Shown piece after piece: positions 22,346 to 35,460 of a stretch of DNA of 64,000 nucleotides; the first letter of the stretch is position 1; each line of letters begins with the position of its first letter. The notes under the pieces were generated by a model. That model was not told where the DNA came from and searched no databases. It saw nothing but the letters and a program-made list of their open reading frames with translations. The DNA lies in contig SKCR01021100.1 of the NCBI GenBank assembly GCA_019454045.1, forward strand, positions 28,759-92,758, read 5' to 3'. The stretch is from Zanthoxylum bungeanum. Lineage: Eukaryota > Streptophyta > Magnoliopsida > Sapindales > Rutaceae. A program made the translations under genes and the position numbers.

Positions 22346-24739
22346 TGTTGGGGTAAGTGCAGCGGAAGGGCGCATCGGAGGGCGAAAAAGGTTTTTAAAC
22401 ATTTTAAAATTTTCTCGAGCGAATTAATTAATATCAAATATTTATAATTCACTCAAATAAGTTTAAATATATTATTTATTAAGATTTAATAACAAAATAT
22501 ATTTGGTTACACGACGAATTATTTTACAAAAATATTTTTCGACAAATCTACACATAACGGGCAAACGGTCAAACGGTTGACCAACTGCCGAGTCGGGTCA
22601 TCCGCCCAGTTCGCTGGGATCACAGCCGGCACGCATCAAACCTGTTTTGACGCGAATTTCACCATTTTTTCGCGTTTTCGCCCCGGAATAATTTCCGTAA
22701 TTATCCACCACCCAATACAAATCCAAAATCATCCAAACAACATATTTTTACATGAAAAAATATTATGTGTTAATACCCAATTTCAGATCTGATCCAGAAA
22801 ATTATTTATCCATTTTTCATGCCATAATTCAATTTAATCACTAAATTAATCCAATTCATTTACACCAAAATTAACCCCCACAATACAAAGTCCAAGAACA
22901 ATTCTAGGCAACCTTAGAGTGGTAAAATCACTCTAGAATGAAAATTTTAATTTTAAAGGTTAATTCACTAATTAATCAATTTACACATGCTAAATAAAGA
23001 AACTAATTAAGGTTTCCTAAACAATCAACATCAAATTTTTAGTTCACATACATATCCAAGATACATATAAATTTAAGACATGCAAAATACATATCAAATA
23101 TGTACTTTCATGCTTAAGAAACTAAATTAAGAAATTAGAAATTGGAAACTTTAAATACCTTAATTCCAAGCACCAAATTTCCAATTTCTTCACTTTTGAT
23201 GTTGATTAACTTGGTTAGAACCCTAATCCCCTTTTTCTTTATTTTCTCAACACATGAGAAGTGTATCAAAAACATGCAAAATTGAAACAATTTAAATTTA
23301 TAATAATGACACCATTGGTAGAAAATATTAGCCAATTTGTAATAAAAAATTAACAAATGATTATGGCTAAAAGTTTACCACCAATTTGATCTTATCCAAA
23401 ATGAATATTTACTTTGATTTTGTTAATTAAAAATCCATGTGTCAAATACACATGGTTTGGCAAATCAAAATTTGCCAAATCAAAGAATATTCATGTAATA
23501 TTCTTTATTTAAAATAAATCAATTCACAAATTAATTAATTAATTTAATAATTATCAAAATGAAAAAATAAATACATGAAAAAATATTCCAAGAATATTCT
23601 TCCAATTTTATTATTATTATTATTATTAATTAACAATTAATTAATTAATAACAATAATAAACAGGTGTCAAAATCCAATAGGTCAATAATTTGTATCTAA
23701 TCTAAATTATGTATCGTATACAAATACACATTATTTAATACGCATGTGTGTATTATAAATAATCCGAATTATCCATAATTAATTGCCCAAGTGCTCAACG
23801 AGTACACTTTATATTGTGGGACTCTCTAGGTTCAAGTTTATCTGTCCTGGAAACCATTTCCATGTCCGTAATTCATCCACTCATAAATTACGAGGACCAC
23901 AGATAATCGAGTTGAACCATCCAAGTCGAAGTCATTCCATATATAATCCTTCTATCATAGGTTATCCGAATTGTTCCGGAGATATAGATTAAACGTTAAA
24001 TCTCCACTATGAACAATTCATGTGTCGCCACATAATTATGATTCTTAACAAATATTCGGAACTCGTTTCCGAATCATACCTCGGCCATGGATTTCAAAGA
24101 ATCACAAATAGGACAACTAAATCCCATACACGGGACTGACAGATCCTCTCAGGATACATCACAGGATATCATGAGTATCAGTCCATACCCAACGAACAGG
24201 TGGAGGTCTGATTTTAAAAGATCGTTGATGTGACTGTCATCAAAGTACGGAGGATATCTCACATATCCACAATGGTATCACAAGTCAAAAGAGCTAATAT
24301 GCTATTCGACTCGTAAAGATTCCTTTTGACGTCGGTGTACCATCTATCAAGAATTTTTAAATAAGTCATTCAGTATTTATCCAATAAATACCTACGTGTC
24401 TACACAAGTCTCCCAATACTCATGGTTTACTAAGATAAACCATTAGAACAATTCTATTGTACGACACGTACCGGTCTCACGGGTTTTCTTACCGACCAAG
24501 TATGTAAACCTTGACTAGGAACAATTTGAAGAATGAATCATATTGTAGCATTTCTCAGTAACAATTGCGGTGCTTTTGCAATTATGTCACAACTATTCAT
24601 TCTATGTTCATTTATGTCTTTACCATATATAAGATTATATTGATGAAAAATTACTTAATTTATTCATAATAAAATATAATGTACATCGTATTTACAATAA
24701 ATACAATAAAATTTGGCACGCCGAGCACCAACTCCAACA
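22346..24739 (-). repeat. 5' LTR of copia C
   Basis: About 2394 bp with TG (22346) and CA (24739) ends in + coordinates. Matches 15119-17543 over its full length with several percent difference by eye. A short AT repeat (24741-24765) begins right outside it and includes the right TSD copy. Confidence 0.9.
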
Positions 24740-24744
24740 GTTAT

Positions 24745-25581
24745 ATATATATATATATATATATGATATTTATAAGTAGAAAATTCGAATCTTGAAAAGT
24801 TTGATATTTGAATCTTTCTTATATAATGGTTATATAATTGAAAGTACTTACGCCTCGAAAGTACAAGTAAAAGTTATCATTTATTATATGTAATAGAATA
24901 TTGTATTCTATTTGATAGAATATCTTTTCTACGATCCCGAGTAATAAAATTATTTCATAACTTGGTTGTAACATCAAATATTTACCATTGTAGAAAAGAC
25001 TTGACTTATTGAAGTTAAATGTGAGAGTAATAAACTATAAATGGAACTACGTAATTAATAAGATAAAAAAAAAGACCCTTAGACATCTTCCATATAAGTC
25101 CAATAGGATGTCAGAATCATGTGTGAAGTATTTGATGCTAAAAGGTTCTGTTGTTTTCTTATCGATGAAAATTACCATATAACTTACAATGGGAACAATT
25201 TTTTATGTCAATTTCAGAAGTTAGCATTGAATCATAGATTTAAGATTGTCCGTAGCTTACTTTGATCAAGTTTTGAACTTGATTGAGCTTTCTTTATGAA
25301 TCGCTCATAAAATATGCAAATGATTTGCACAGTAAAAACATGAGATTATTAAAGTTTGACCTTTATAGTACGACAGTGAGAAATGTTATACTTAGCAATC
25401 TATTATAGATTCTGAGGAAACTTATTTCTAGTCACACTAATTGAACAATTTTAAGATCTATTGGTTAATGTTGATATTAAGCTATGTATTTTAGCTAGGA
25501 ATACAAAGTGGTGTTCCTGAATGATTTTTTTGAAGAAGAGATCCTTTGTGATTTCGTTGTTTGAAGAGTTCATTCTGAAAT
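24745..25581. other. Unassigned AT-rich sequence right of copia C
   Basis: Continuation of 14512-15118. It opens with an (AT)n run and has no recognisable gene, LTR edge or domain. Positions 25577-25581 (gaaat) are the likely left TSD of the solo LTR that follows. The small frame at 25491-25673 is not supported. Confidence 0.45.
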
Positions 25582-26071
25582 TCTAACATCCCCGATCTGG
25601 GAGATGCTACTGGCAGGGGATAGACTGTTCTAGCCCCATAAGCCTCTGACTTCCCGACTGAATTCTGAACCATCTAAATGCAAGGTCATACACAAAGACC
25701 ATAGCCCAACTCAACAATATAAAATCCTTTTAATTCTCAAAACTGTATGCTCAATATACTTCTTTTTACAAAACATTAACAAACACTTTTAACGACTTAT
25801 ACAACACTAGTGTATACATGCCACTTTACTTTGACTCTGACTGGACTCTTATGCTCTCTGACTCTGTACTGGTGGACTCCATTCCTAGTTACTGCATCAG
25901 TATCCGTCCTCCTGAGCTCGTCCTCCGAGAAACCTGCAAGATATAAAAACTGCGGTGGGGGTTAGATCGCTATACGATCTAAGTGAGTGGACAGAAACTG
26001 AAAACTAATATAAAAAAATTTAGTTTCAAAACCGAAGTTCCAAAAACAACTTTTATGTGAAAACAACTTTT
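25582..26071 (-). mobile_element. Part of a solo LTR (Tekay/Del-like, tentative), 3' half
   Basis: On the minus strand this reads a leader-like stretch with GATCGTATAGCGATCTAACC and TTGCAGGTTTCTCGGAGGACG, and ends GATCGGGGATGTTAGA at 25582, close to the GTTACA end of Tekay-type LTRs. Together with 44059-44405, which starts TGTAACGACCGG, it makes one LTR split by copia B. The flanks gaaat and ggaat match at four of five bases. Confidence 0.45.
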
Positions 26072-27053
26072 ATCCGGTCGTCGGACTATCCGAACACGTA
26101 CGTACCCGGTACCACATTCTTACTGATTTACAATACATGATTGGCTTCTAGCAAAACATCGTGCCTACCCAATTCTCCAGAAATATTCTTTTAAGGAATA
26201 CATAATCTATACCAGGCGTAGTATACTAAGTATTGCGTATTACGATCCTTCATCGGATGTCACATGCTAGGCATGGGGCTGGAATTGTGTCTGCCCCGTA
26301 CGAAGCATAAATCGGATCACTAGCAACTAGTCTCTTTAATCGGAAAATCATGACCTTGTCATATTATCCCGATAGTTGTAACATAATATAGTACCAGTTC
26401 TGTATCCCTCCGTGATCATCATCTCCATATGACTGGAGTGACACTTCCTTCTTGACATCACACCCAAAACACTACGATTCTCAATAAACGCAGAAGAGGC
26501 GTACACAGAACCTGTTAAAGCCTCGGACAACCAAAACCAAAACCAAAACGTATTGATTGTCGCAAGTATTAGCGATGGAAGTCTCAGGTTAAGACCAAAT
26601 ACACCTACCCTGATTCGGATTCCCATAGACACATAGTCATAGTACCAATGAGATTCTGAGGGGTCTATCCTGAGCAAAGCTGTTTCCATACATATCAGTA
26701 AACAGAACTTCCTATTACACTTGCATGAGTATCCAATACCCAAATATATGAGAACTATATCGTTACGCTTCCATAACGTGCACAAGTGTAATACTAGCCT
26801 ATTCCGTATTATCGATGTCCAGTCTCGATAATACTACGACTAGGGATATTAAATGATTAAACCTTTAGTGGATTGATACTGCCTTACATCTTATTAATCT
26901 GGAACTAATCATATGGACTTTTATCATTTATATATTGAAGTAATCTAATTACAAAATGATAAAATAACAATTTCCTTTGTCACATAGTTAATTTGTACAA
27001 AAACCACAATGTCTTTTACAAATAGTGATGCTATGGGTCATAATTGTCCAACA
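26072..27053 (-). repeat. Truncated 3' LTR of copia B
   Basis: The right end cataattgtccaaca matches the 5' LTR end at 44058. The left end stops at the tatccggtc block, which in the 5' LTR lies about 900 bp inside, so roughly half the LTR is lost. Frames such as 26348-26785 are LTR shadows. Confidence 0.85.
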
Positions 27054-27067
27054 ATCTCCCACTTGGC
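27054..27067 (-). other. Polypurine tract of copia B
   Basis: The minus strand reads GGCCAAGTGGGAGAT directly before the 3' LTR. The same tract sits beside the LTRs of A (38788-38801), F (46963-46977) and E (62649-62663). Confidence 0.8.
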
Positions 27068-27829
27068 CTATAGCCAATCACTCAAGTATCTAACACATGA
27101 ACTATGTACATGTCGCTCAAACTTTTGCTGAGAAATAACATTCGTCAGCAGATCTGCAATGTTGTCATCTGATACGACCTTCTCGATTTTCACATCGCCA
27201 CGATGTATGATCTCACGAATCAGATGGAAATATTGAAGTACATGCTTGTATCGTTGATGAGACCGCGGTTCCTTAGCCTGCGCTATAGCCCCGTTATTGT
27301 CACAATACAAAGGAACATGCTCAGCTGCTAACGAAACTACTCCTAATCTAATTATGAATTTACGGATCCAAACTGCCTCTTTTGCTGTCTCAGCTGCATC
27401 GATATATTCCGCTTCTGTTGCTGAATCGGCAAAAGTCTATTGCTTGGAAGATTTCCAGCTCACTGCTCCGTTATTCAAACAAAATATGTATCCGGATTGC
27501 GACTTACAGTCGTCTTTATCGGTTTGGAAACTTGCATCGGTAAACCCAGTTACCTCAAGTTCTCCATCTCCATAGACTAAGAAAGCATCCTTAGTTCGTC
27601 TAAGATACTTAAGGATGTTCTTAACAGTAACCCAGTGACCATCACCTGGATCGGCCTGATAGCGACTACACATGCTCAAAGCATACGAGACATCAGGTCG
27701 CATACATATCATGACATACATGATCGATCCGACTGCAGAAGTGAATGGGATCCGACTCATGTTGTCTCTCTCATCTTGAGTTTTAGGACACATGTCCTTA
27801 GATAGAGAGACGCCATGTGACACTGGCAA
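27068..27829 (-). pseudogene. Copia B RNase H and RT thumb
   Basis: Readable pieces: MYCDNNGAIAQAKEPRSHQ and SDDNIADLLTN (RNase H, 27068-27310), and upstream GSIMYVMICMRPDVSYALSM, KNILKYLRRTKDAFLVYGDG and GFTDASFQTDKDD (27437-27829). The catalytic pattern is recognisable, but the two parts lie in different frames and the EAEY-type segment between them is broken. The terminal stop is next to the PPT, as in E. Confidence 0.8.
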
Positions 27830-28961
27830 CAGTCCCCTCTTAGACTAATCCGTGTTGAATCTCTTCAACACTTTATCAATGTATGTTCTCTGGGAGAGTA
27901 CAAGCAGCTTTCTAGATCTATCCAGGTAGATCTTTATTCCCAGAATAAAGGCTGCTTCTCCCAGATCTTTCATGGAGAATTTTAATGAAAGCCAAACTTT
28001 CACCGATTATAGCATGGGAATGTCATTGCCAATAAGCAATACATCATCTAAGTTAAGGATAATGAATGTCAGTACACTCCCACTAACCTTCTTATATACA
28101 CAAGGATCATCCTCGTTTTGAATGAAATCATATTCTTTTATGATCTCATCAAAACGTTGTTTCCAAGAACGCGATGCTTGCTTCAATCCATAAATGGATC
28201 GATTTAACTTGCAAACATTATTTGCATGTTTTGGTATGACAAAACTGTCAGGCTGTTGCATATAAACATCCTCCAAAAGGTTTCCGTTAAGGAAAGTGAT
28301 TTTGACATCCATCTGCCATATTTCATAATCGAAATATGCAGCAATAACAAGCATTATCTGAATGGATTTAATCATGACAACATGTGAAAATGTTTCGTCG
28401 TAGTCGACACCATGTCGTTGACGATACCCTTTCGCTACAAGCCTAGCTTTTTACGTTTGTATGTTGCCATCCATGTCAGTCTTCTTCTTGAAGACCCATT
28501 TGCAACCAATAGGCTTTACGCTTTCTGGTGCATCAACCAGTGTCCAAACTTGGTTGGTATACATGGAATCCATTTCGGACTTCATGGCTTCTTTCCATAA
28601 AGTGAAGTCGATATCTTGTATCGCTTCCTCATACGTAGCTGGCTCATTATCCTCAATAAGATTAATATCTACGTAGCGGTTCTTGTGTATTAGAAGATTG
28701 TGGTACAGTCTTATCCCTGATGAACTGTTCATGTTCCGTTTGGGAGTTGGTGCCAGGAATAGTATCACTCCGATTTTCATCGAGTTCTACTTTCCTCCCA
28801 CTTACCACTACATTAAGGAATTCATTTTCAAGGAGAACCGCATGTAGAGAAACAAATACCTTGTTCTCTTGTGGGTGGTAGAAGTAATATCCTTTGGTTT
28901 CCCTAGGATAACCTACAAATAGGCACTTATCTGATTTGGGTTCTAGTTTGGTACCATCCAA
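27830..28961 (-). pseudogene. Copia B reverse transcriptase and linker
   Basis: RT palm motifs [27 protein letters not shown] and [12 protein letters not shown] are readable at 28007-28375. The catalytic YVDD is altered to NLDD (ILNLDDVLLIGND), losing the Tyr-Val. The N-terminal RT piece WTLVDAPESVKPIGCKWVFK is at 28451-28780 and the integrase-RT linker (KCLFVGYPRETKGYYFY) at 28662-28961. At least three frame changes separate them. Confidence 0.8.
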
Positions 28962-29018
28962 ACGTTTAACGTATGCCCAGCATCCCCAAATCTTCAGGAA
29001 TGAGAAACCCGATTTCTT

Positions 29019-29585
29019 TCATGTCCATATTTCATATGGAGTCTGTTGAATAGACTTTGACGAAACCTTATTCAAAATAAGTATTCCATTGTTCAATGCA
29101 TATCCCCAGAAGGAAATTGGTAGTTTTGTGCGACTCATCATAGACCTTACCATGTCCAACAAAGTTTGGTTTCTCCGTTCGGACACACTGTTTAATTGAG
29201 GTGTTCCGGGAGGAGTCCATTGTGAAAGAATACCATACTCTTTCAAGTAATCGAGAAACTCATTGCTTAAGTATTCTCTACCACGGTCTGACCGTAATGT
29301 TTTAATATTTTTACCGGTATGTTTTTCTACTTCGTGTCGAAACTCTTTGAATTTCTCAAAGGTTTTCGACTCATGTCTCATAAGATACACAAAACCATAA
29401 TGCGATACATCATCCGTAAAGGTTACGAAGTATTCATATCCACCTCTAGCCTGGCTAGACATGGGCCCGCATACGTCACTATGAGTCATGCCACACTGTA
29501 GGTAGACATCTTGGGATTTGTACTTTGCCTTCCCAGAAGACTTTGATGATTTGGCTTTGCCTTTTCTTTTCTTCTTCTTCTTCAC
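29019..29585 (-). pseudogene. Copia B integrase core joined to the gag tail
   Basis: The frame opens in a Lys-rich gag tail (about 30 residues ending YLQCG) and passes directly into MTHSDVCGPMSSQARGG, SDRGREYLSNEF and LNSVSERRNQTLLDM, the D, D, E core of a copia integrase. Compared with copia A, where the same two points lie near 35990 and 36710, about 0.7 kb is missing. The lost part holds the knuckle, protease and GAG-pre-integrase domains. The join is clean and in frame. Confidence 0.8.
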
Positions 29586-30254
29586 GCCTCCAGAAGCCTT
29601 TGTCCAAGCCTTTGGTACACTGAGATGTCGAAGTGAAGTGCGCCTCGTGCTTTTTGCCCTTCAAAAGCTCTTTTTCTACCTCTTTCAGCATTGCCATCAA
29701 CTCTCCAAGAGTATTTTCTTGGTTCATTATATTGTAGTTAATGATAAACCCGCCCCAGTTGTTAGGCAGAGACTGTAAGATCAAATCTATAGAAGTCTCA
29801 GCCTTAAAGATTATGCCCAACTGTCCCAGTTGTTTGATGTCAACAATCATCTGCGACACATGATGCTCGACAGATGTACCCTCTGACATACGAGAGCGAA
29901 AGAGCTTCTTCTGCAATTTGTACCTTTGTGATCTAAGGTTCGATCGATGAAGGTCCCTCAATTTCAACATCATTTCGTAAGGATCAAATCCCTTGTTTTG
30001 ACGATGAAATTGTGGGGTCATTGCAGCAAGCATGACAGATTGAGAAGTTGAGTTGTCATCGCTATGAGTCTTCAAAAGCTCAAGCTCAAGCGGCTGCTCA
30101 ATTCCGGGCTTAGGCTCGAGAGGTCTCTCTATTATATAGAGCATCTTCTTAGTCCTAGGACAATCATGAGGTTCATATCCCAGTCAGGAAAGCTCACACC
30201 ATTAAAGACATTTTTGCCCATGATAATGTCCCTAACGTTGATCTTTCCGGCCAT
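29479..30254 (-). pseudogene. Copia B gag
   Basis: The ATG at 30254 (MAGKINVRDIIMGKNVFNG) is the likely start. A frame change near 30145 leads into the longer open part with LELLKTHSDDNSTSQSVMLA, SVEHHVSQMIVDIKQLGQLG, LILQSLPNNWGGFIINYN and ENTLGELMAMLKEVEKEL, a typical UBN2 copia gag core. The frame then slips near 29590 at the Lys/Glu-rich tail, while the true frame carries on into integrase. The zinc knuckle is deleted. Confidence 0.8.
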
Positions 30255-31131
30255 CTTAATTGCAATAGTCTAACTATTCAATTAACGATTTTGGGTACAG
30301 TCCAACTGTTACAAAAAAATAATAAAATATTACTCTAACTAATATAAATATATAAAATGACGAAAATAATTTGAAAGCGCGTATTTGGCAAGTATTTGAA
30401 CGAAATTACAAATTCAAAACTGGCCTCCCACTATTTTTCGGCGAGCCTCTAACCCTCTGTTGAGTACTCGGGAAACCTAGTTTCCTAGTGGGCTAGGATC
30501 CCGTTAAATAACAAACAACATTGACTTTGGCCAACAAACTGTATGATATTTAACTAGGTAGATCTTTAAGATCAATTAGATCTCATCCAATTCCTAGATC
30601 CGGTAGGTAGACCTCCAAGTCCGAAACATATATACATTATATATGTTAATATATCCAATATATTTCCTAACCTTTTCCTCTGAATCAACTAAGCCTTGGC
30701 TTTGGCTCAACAAGCTTAATGATTCCAGTTAAACGGGACCCATTGACAGTGGGAAAACTTCGTAATCCATGTCGATGAACAAGAAGTGACCTTGACTTTG
30801 GCCAACAAGTCACAACTTGCCCAAGACATGCGATATGGAATAAAGCTTTCGTGGTTAAAACACATCCGCGATGGACATTGTTCTTGACTTTGGCCAAAAA
30901 ACCAATGCCAATCTTGGATCTTGAGAGAGAACCACTCAATGGAAAGAAATCGCTTAATATTTGTTTGAGGGTTTTTTCGCGTAAATTGGCAACCAATTTA
31001 TTATATTTGATTAGGTCTCGTCATACACCCTTAAGCATGCATTCTAAAAGCATAATAAGGCACGAAATAAATAATAATGATATACGGATGGATATTCAAC
31101 AAATTATTCCTAGAACAAATCTCTCCATTTC
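30255..31131 (-). other. Leader of copia B, gag-proximal part
   Basis: Untranslated leader between PBS and gag. It contains three copies of ttgactttggccaacaa (30521, 30792, 30883). The same three-fold motif occurs in the leader of copia A. It is interrupted at 31131 by copia A, and positions 31127-31131 (atttc) are the target site. Open frames here (for example 30685-31147) are not genes. Confidence 0.7.
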
Positions 31132-33119
31132 TGTTGGACAATTATGACCCATATCATCACTATTTGTACAGAACATGGTGTTGTTGTACAAATTAACTAT
31201 GTGACAAAGGAAATTACTCCTTTATCATTTGTAATTGGATTACTCAGATATATAAATGATAAAAGTCCATATGATTAGTACCGGATTAATAAGATATGAG
31301 ACAGTATTATTCCACGTAAGGTTTAATCATTAAATATCCCTAGTCGTAGTATTATCGAGACTGGACATCGATAATGAAGAATAGGCTAGTATTACACTTG
31401 TGCGTGTTATGGAATCGTAATGATATAGTTCTCATATATTTGGGTATTGGATACTCATGCAAGGGTAATATGAGGTTCTATTTACCGATGGTACGGAAAC
31501 AGCTTTGCTCTGGATAGAACCCTCGGAATCCCATTGGTAGTATGACTATGTGTCTATGGGAATCCGAATCACGGTAGGTGTGTTTGGTCTTAACCTGAGA
31601 CTTGCATCACTAATACTTGTGACAATCAGTATACTTTGGTTTTGGTCGTCCGGGGCTTTAACAGGTTCTGTGTACGCCTCTTATGGGTATACTGAGAATC
31701 GTAGTGTATTTGATGTAATGTCAAGATGGAAGTATCACTTCAGTCATATGGAGATAATGTTAACGCAGGATACGGAACTGGTACTCTTGTATACTGTAGC
31801 TATCGGGATAATATGACAAGGTCATGATTACCCGATTATAGAGACTAGTTACCAGAGATCCGATATATGCTTTGTATGAGGCAGACATAATTCCAGACCT
31901 AGGCCAAGCATGTGACATTTCGATACTGGATCGTAATACGTAATACTACGTATGTTATGTCTGATAAAGATTACATATTCATTTACAGATATTTTTGGAG
32001 AATTGGGTAGGCACGGTGCTTTGCTAGAAGCCAACCATGTCTTGTAAATCCGTAAGAACATGGTACCGGTTCGCACGTATTCGGATAGTCCGATGACCGT
32101 ATTTACTGCCAACATATCCAGGGATCTCTTAGGTCGCTTCCCGAAGATTAACCGCTGAGATTTGACTCGGAGAGAAAATTAATCTGGGATTAATTATGAG
32201 AGAGAAAATTAATCTGGGATCAATTACGGTTATAATTAATTTGGGAATTAATTATTAAAGAGAAAGAACTAATCTAGGATTAATTGCGTCGAGAATTTAT
32301 CTGGGATTAAATTCGTTGAGAAGAGAGAACGCGATTAATTTGGAAGTAATCGGTAAAATAAATTTAATAGTTAAATTGGATTTTTCTATTTAATTGATTT
32401 AATTGCGCTAAAATAATATATTAGATATATTAATTGAAAATAGATTTCAACGCGGAATTAAAATTGGATTTTAATTCAAGCGAACGAATTAATTTGGAAT
32501 TAATTCGCGAGCGACTTCCGTAATAATTTTGCTAGACATTTTTATTTAATTAAATTAGATTTAATTACGTTGCGATGGAAAATTCGTTTATTCGGATTAA
32601 ATGAAATCGAGCCTGAAGTGTGTTGAGTAAGCCTAATTGAATTTTGAATTTAAAGTGGGTCCCACCAACTTACATCATAAGTCACCTTTTTGGTGATAAA
32701 CATGATTGATGGGTTTTGTTGGAAACTTGTCCAACACACTTTGTATTTCTTTTTTGGAAAAGGATATACAAAACTTAAGTGACTTTGACTTGGGTATTAT
32801 GTTTTTAGAAACAAAATACAAAGAAAACTTCATATTCTCTCCTTCTCCCACCATGGCTGAAACTTCATCTCCTTGGAGGAGAAATTTTTTCTTTCATTTT
32901 GTTCCAAGCTAGCACTTACAAGGAGTGAATCAAGGTGATAGGAAAACTCACCCGAGAGTTTGGAACTCGATTTCAAGCTCCGAAGCTTCCAACACATCCA
33001 ACAAAAAAGGAATTTTTGAAATCTCTTAAACCAATCAATGTGAGTATTCCAAAACTCTCTTGATGATTCACACACGAATCACTCTTAGACGATCTTGGTA
33101 TGTTCTAGGAACACTAACA
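31132..33119 (+). repeat. 5' LTR of copia A
   Basis: 1988 bp, tgttggacaattatgaccc to ctaggaacactaaca. Matches 38802-40788 throughout, and the LTRs of B, E and F in reverse complement. Includes short repeats of gagagaaaattaatctggga (32168-32330). Confidence 0.9.
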
Positions 33120-33121
33120 AT

Positions 33122-33133
33122 TGGTATCAGAGC
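33122..33133 (+). other. Primer binding site of copia A
   Basis: tggtatcagagc, the standard initiator tRNA-Met complement, two bases after the 5' LTR. Confidence 0.9.
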
Positions 33134-35460
33134 GATCTAAGTTTGATTTGAAATTCTAGGGTTCATGACTTTAATTTGGGATTTTTGTGTTTGGAACTTG
33201 ATTTTCCTAAATTGGTTGTTTGGTTGTGGTTGGGTGATGATGAATTGGATTTGTGCATCAATAGAATTGAGAAAATTTGATTGGATAAAAAATCCCCAAT
33301 TCTTGAGCCATGGCCGAATGTAACCCTTGAAAATGCTCATGGTGTTTTTTGAATTTTGACAAATTGGATATGTTAAAAGCATGAAATGAATATTGATTGT
33401 AGTTTTAAATTAGATTGAAATTAAAAATTGGATGTTATTTGATGTAATAGCCGTGGGATGTAAGCATGTTATAGAATTGATTTTGCTTCAATTTGTGTTT
33501 TACATAAATTGGAAATGTAGAGCATGATTAATTGAATTAATTAGTGTTTTGGAAGCATTAGATTAATTAATTAATTATGGTAATTACACTTGAATTGAAT
33601 TAATTTGTAATTTGGAATAATGAGTTAATTTAATTTATTATATTTGGGCTTAATGGGCTTGGTTGGGCCAAGTTTGGTTTAGGATAATTGGTTGGATCCA
33701 ATTGGGCCTAAAACCATTTCCATAAAGTCCAAATATGATAATTGGGCCTTTAATATTTTAATTGGGCCTAATGGGCCTAAATTGATTTTGGCACAGAGTG
33801 ATTCCTAATTGGGCCTTGGCATCTTGGGTTTGACCCATAATTTCCAAAGCCCATGCCTAAAGAATTAATTGAAAGCCCATTGGAATTTAATTGAATAGTA
33901 TCATATACTAATTGGGCCTTTGAGACCCGTTAAGATTGGATTTGGAATCCAAGTCTAAAAGACACTATTGAAAGTGTAATTATTTAATTTGGAATTAAAT
34001 ATGAATTAATATTGACTATAATTTAAATTGGATTTAAAATTGTAGTTCGATATAATTCAAGAATATTTACTTTGAGTATTTATTCTTAAACGAGTGGGAC
34101 TCGCGCAAATCAAATCGTTGTTTGAACATTGGATGGTCATTAATCAAAGATTAATTAATTGGATTAGATTGATTGATAACATGCTTTGTGTGAATACTTG
34201 GATGTATGAATGAATAATGTATATCGAATGGATATTAGAAGGGTGAGGGCAATTTTGGAAATTATTGTAATAAATTTAGAATTTATTAAATTGGACCTGC
34301 GTGTCCAGCCTATTATCTCCTTATCTCATTGTATTTCGCTTCCCACCAATTCCCCCCAATGTAAATGAGGTTTCTTTAGAAGTATTATGTAATTGGGTAA
34401 AAGTATGAATAATGCTAGTGGGAGAGAGGAAAATGAGAGATTTGTTCTAGGAACAAAGTTTGTTGTATATCCATCCGCATATCATTATTAATTTTATCGC
34501 GCCTTATTATGCTTTTAGAATGAATGCTTAAGGGTGTATGATGAAAACTAATCAAAGATAATAGATTGGTTGCCAAATCGCGACGAAAACCCTTCATTCA
34601 ATATTAAACGTTTTTCGTTCCATTGAGTGATTCTCTCTCAAGATCCAAGATTGGCATTGGTTTGTTGGCCAAAGTCAAGACCTTTTTCCATCGCAGATGT
34701 ATTTGAATCATGAAGGCTTTGTTCCATATCATACGCCTTGGGCAAGTTGTGATTTGTTGGCCAAAGTCAAGGTCACTTCTTCTTCATCGGCCTCGATTAC
34801 GAAGCTTTCCCACTGTCAATGGGTCCCGCTTAACTGGTTTCATTAAGCTTGTTAAGCCAAAGCCAAGGCTTAGTTGATTTAGAGGAAAAAAGGTCAGGGA
34901 ATATATCGGATATATTGGCATATATTGGATATATGTTTCGGACTTGGATGTCCACCTACTGGATCTAGGAATTGGATGGGATCCAATTGATCTTAAAGAT
35001 ATGCCTAGTTAAGTTTCATACAATTTGTTGGCCAAAGTCAAGGTTGTGTGTTGTTTAACGGGATCCTAGCCCACTAGGAAACTAGGTTTCCTGAGTACTC
35101 CATAGAGAGTTAGAGGCTAGCCGAAAAATAGTGGGAGGCAAGTATTAAATTTGCAATTTCGTTTAGATACTTGCCAATACGCGCTCATTTAATTTTTTCG
35201 TCATTAAAAAATTATATATATTAGTTGGACTAATATTCAATTATTATTTTAATTGAACAGTTGGACTGTATTCAAACTACTTCATTTATAGTTGGTTATA
35301 TAATTGGATTACAGTAATCAATATATTTGAATTTAACCAATCAATAGTAGTTGATTATATAGTTAGACTATAGAAATCATTATATTAAATTGTACCTGAA
35401 ATCGTTAATTGGATAGTCGGACTATTGGAATCAAGATAACCGAAAGATTATCGTTTAAAA
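33134..35460 (+). other. Long untranslated leader of copia A
   Basis: About 2.3 kb between PBS and gag with no coding region. Rich in ttgggcc and aattgggcctaa motifs (33640-33930). It contains three ttgttggccaaagtcaag copies (34662, 34753, 35024), equal to the copies in the leader of copia B. The part at 34330-34470 is homologous to the spot in B where A inserted. Confidence 0.7.

Larger units (their letters stand above)
15119..24739 (-). mobile_element. Copia C: structurally complete Ty1/copia element, coding-dead
   Basis: About 9.6 kb: LTRs at 15119-17543 and 22346-24739, PPT and initiator-Met-type PBS in place, flanked by a perfect 5 bp TSD gttat (15114-15118 and 24740-24744). Domain order on the minus strand is gag, protease, integrase, RT, RNase H, which defines Ty1/copia. 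The LTRs are unusually long for copia (about 2.4 kb), and the RT resembles the Tork/Angela group; this lineage call is tentative. Several frameshifts, a mutated protease and knuckle, and an AT expansion inside pol show it is inactive. Confidence 0.9.

Noticed and set aside
26348..26785. 145-codon minus-strand frame, also seen around 31550, 43360 and 61862
   Set aside because: It recurs in every LTR of the copia A/B/E/F family. In LTRs, not in the internal region, with variable ends and no known domain.
29518..30273. Plus-strand frames with hydrophobic stretches
   Set aside because: Antisense shadows of the copia B gag.
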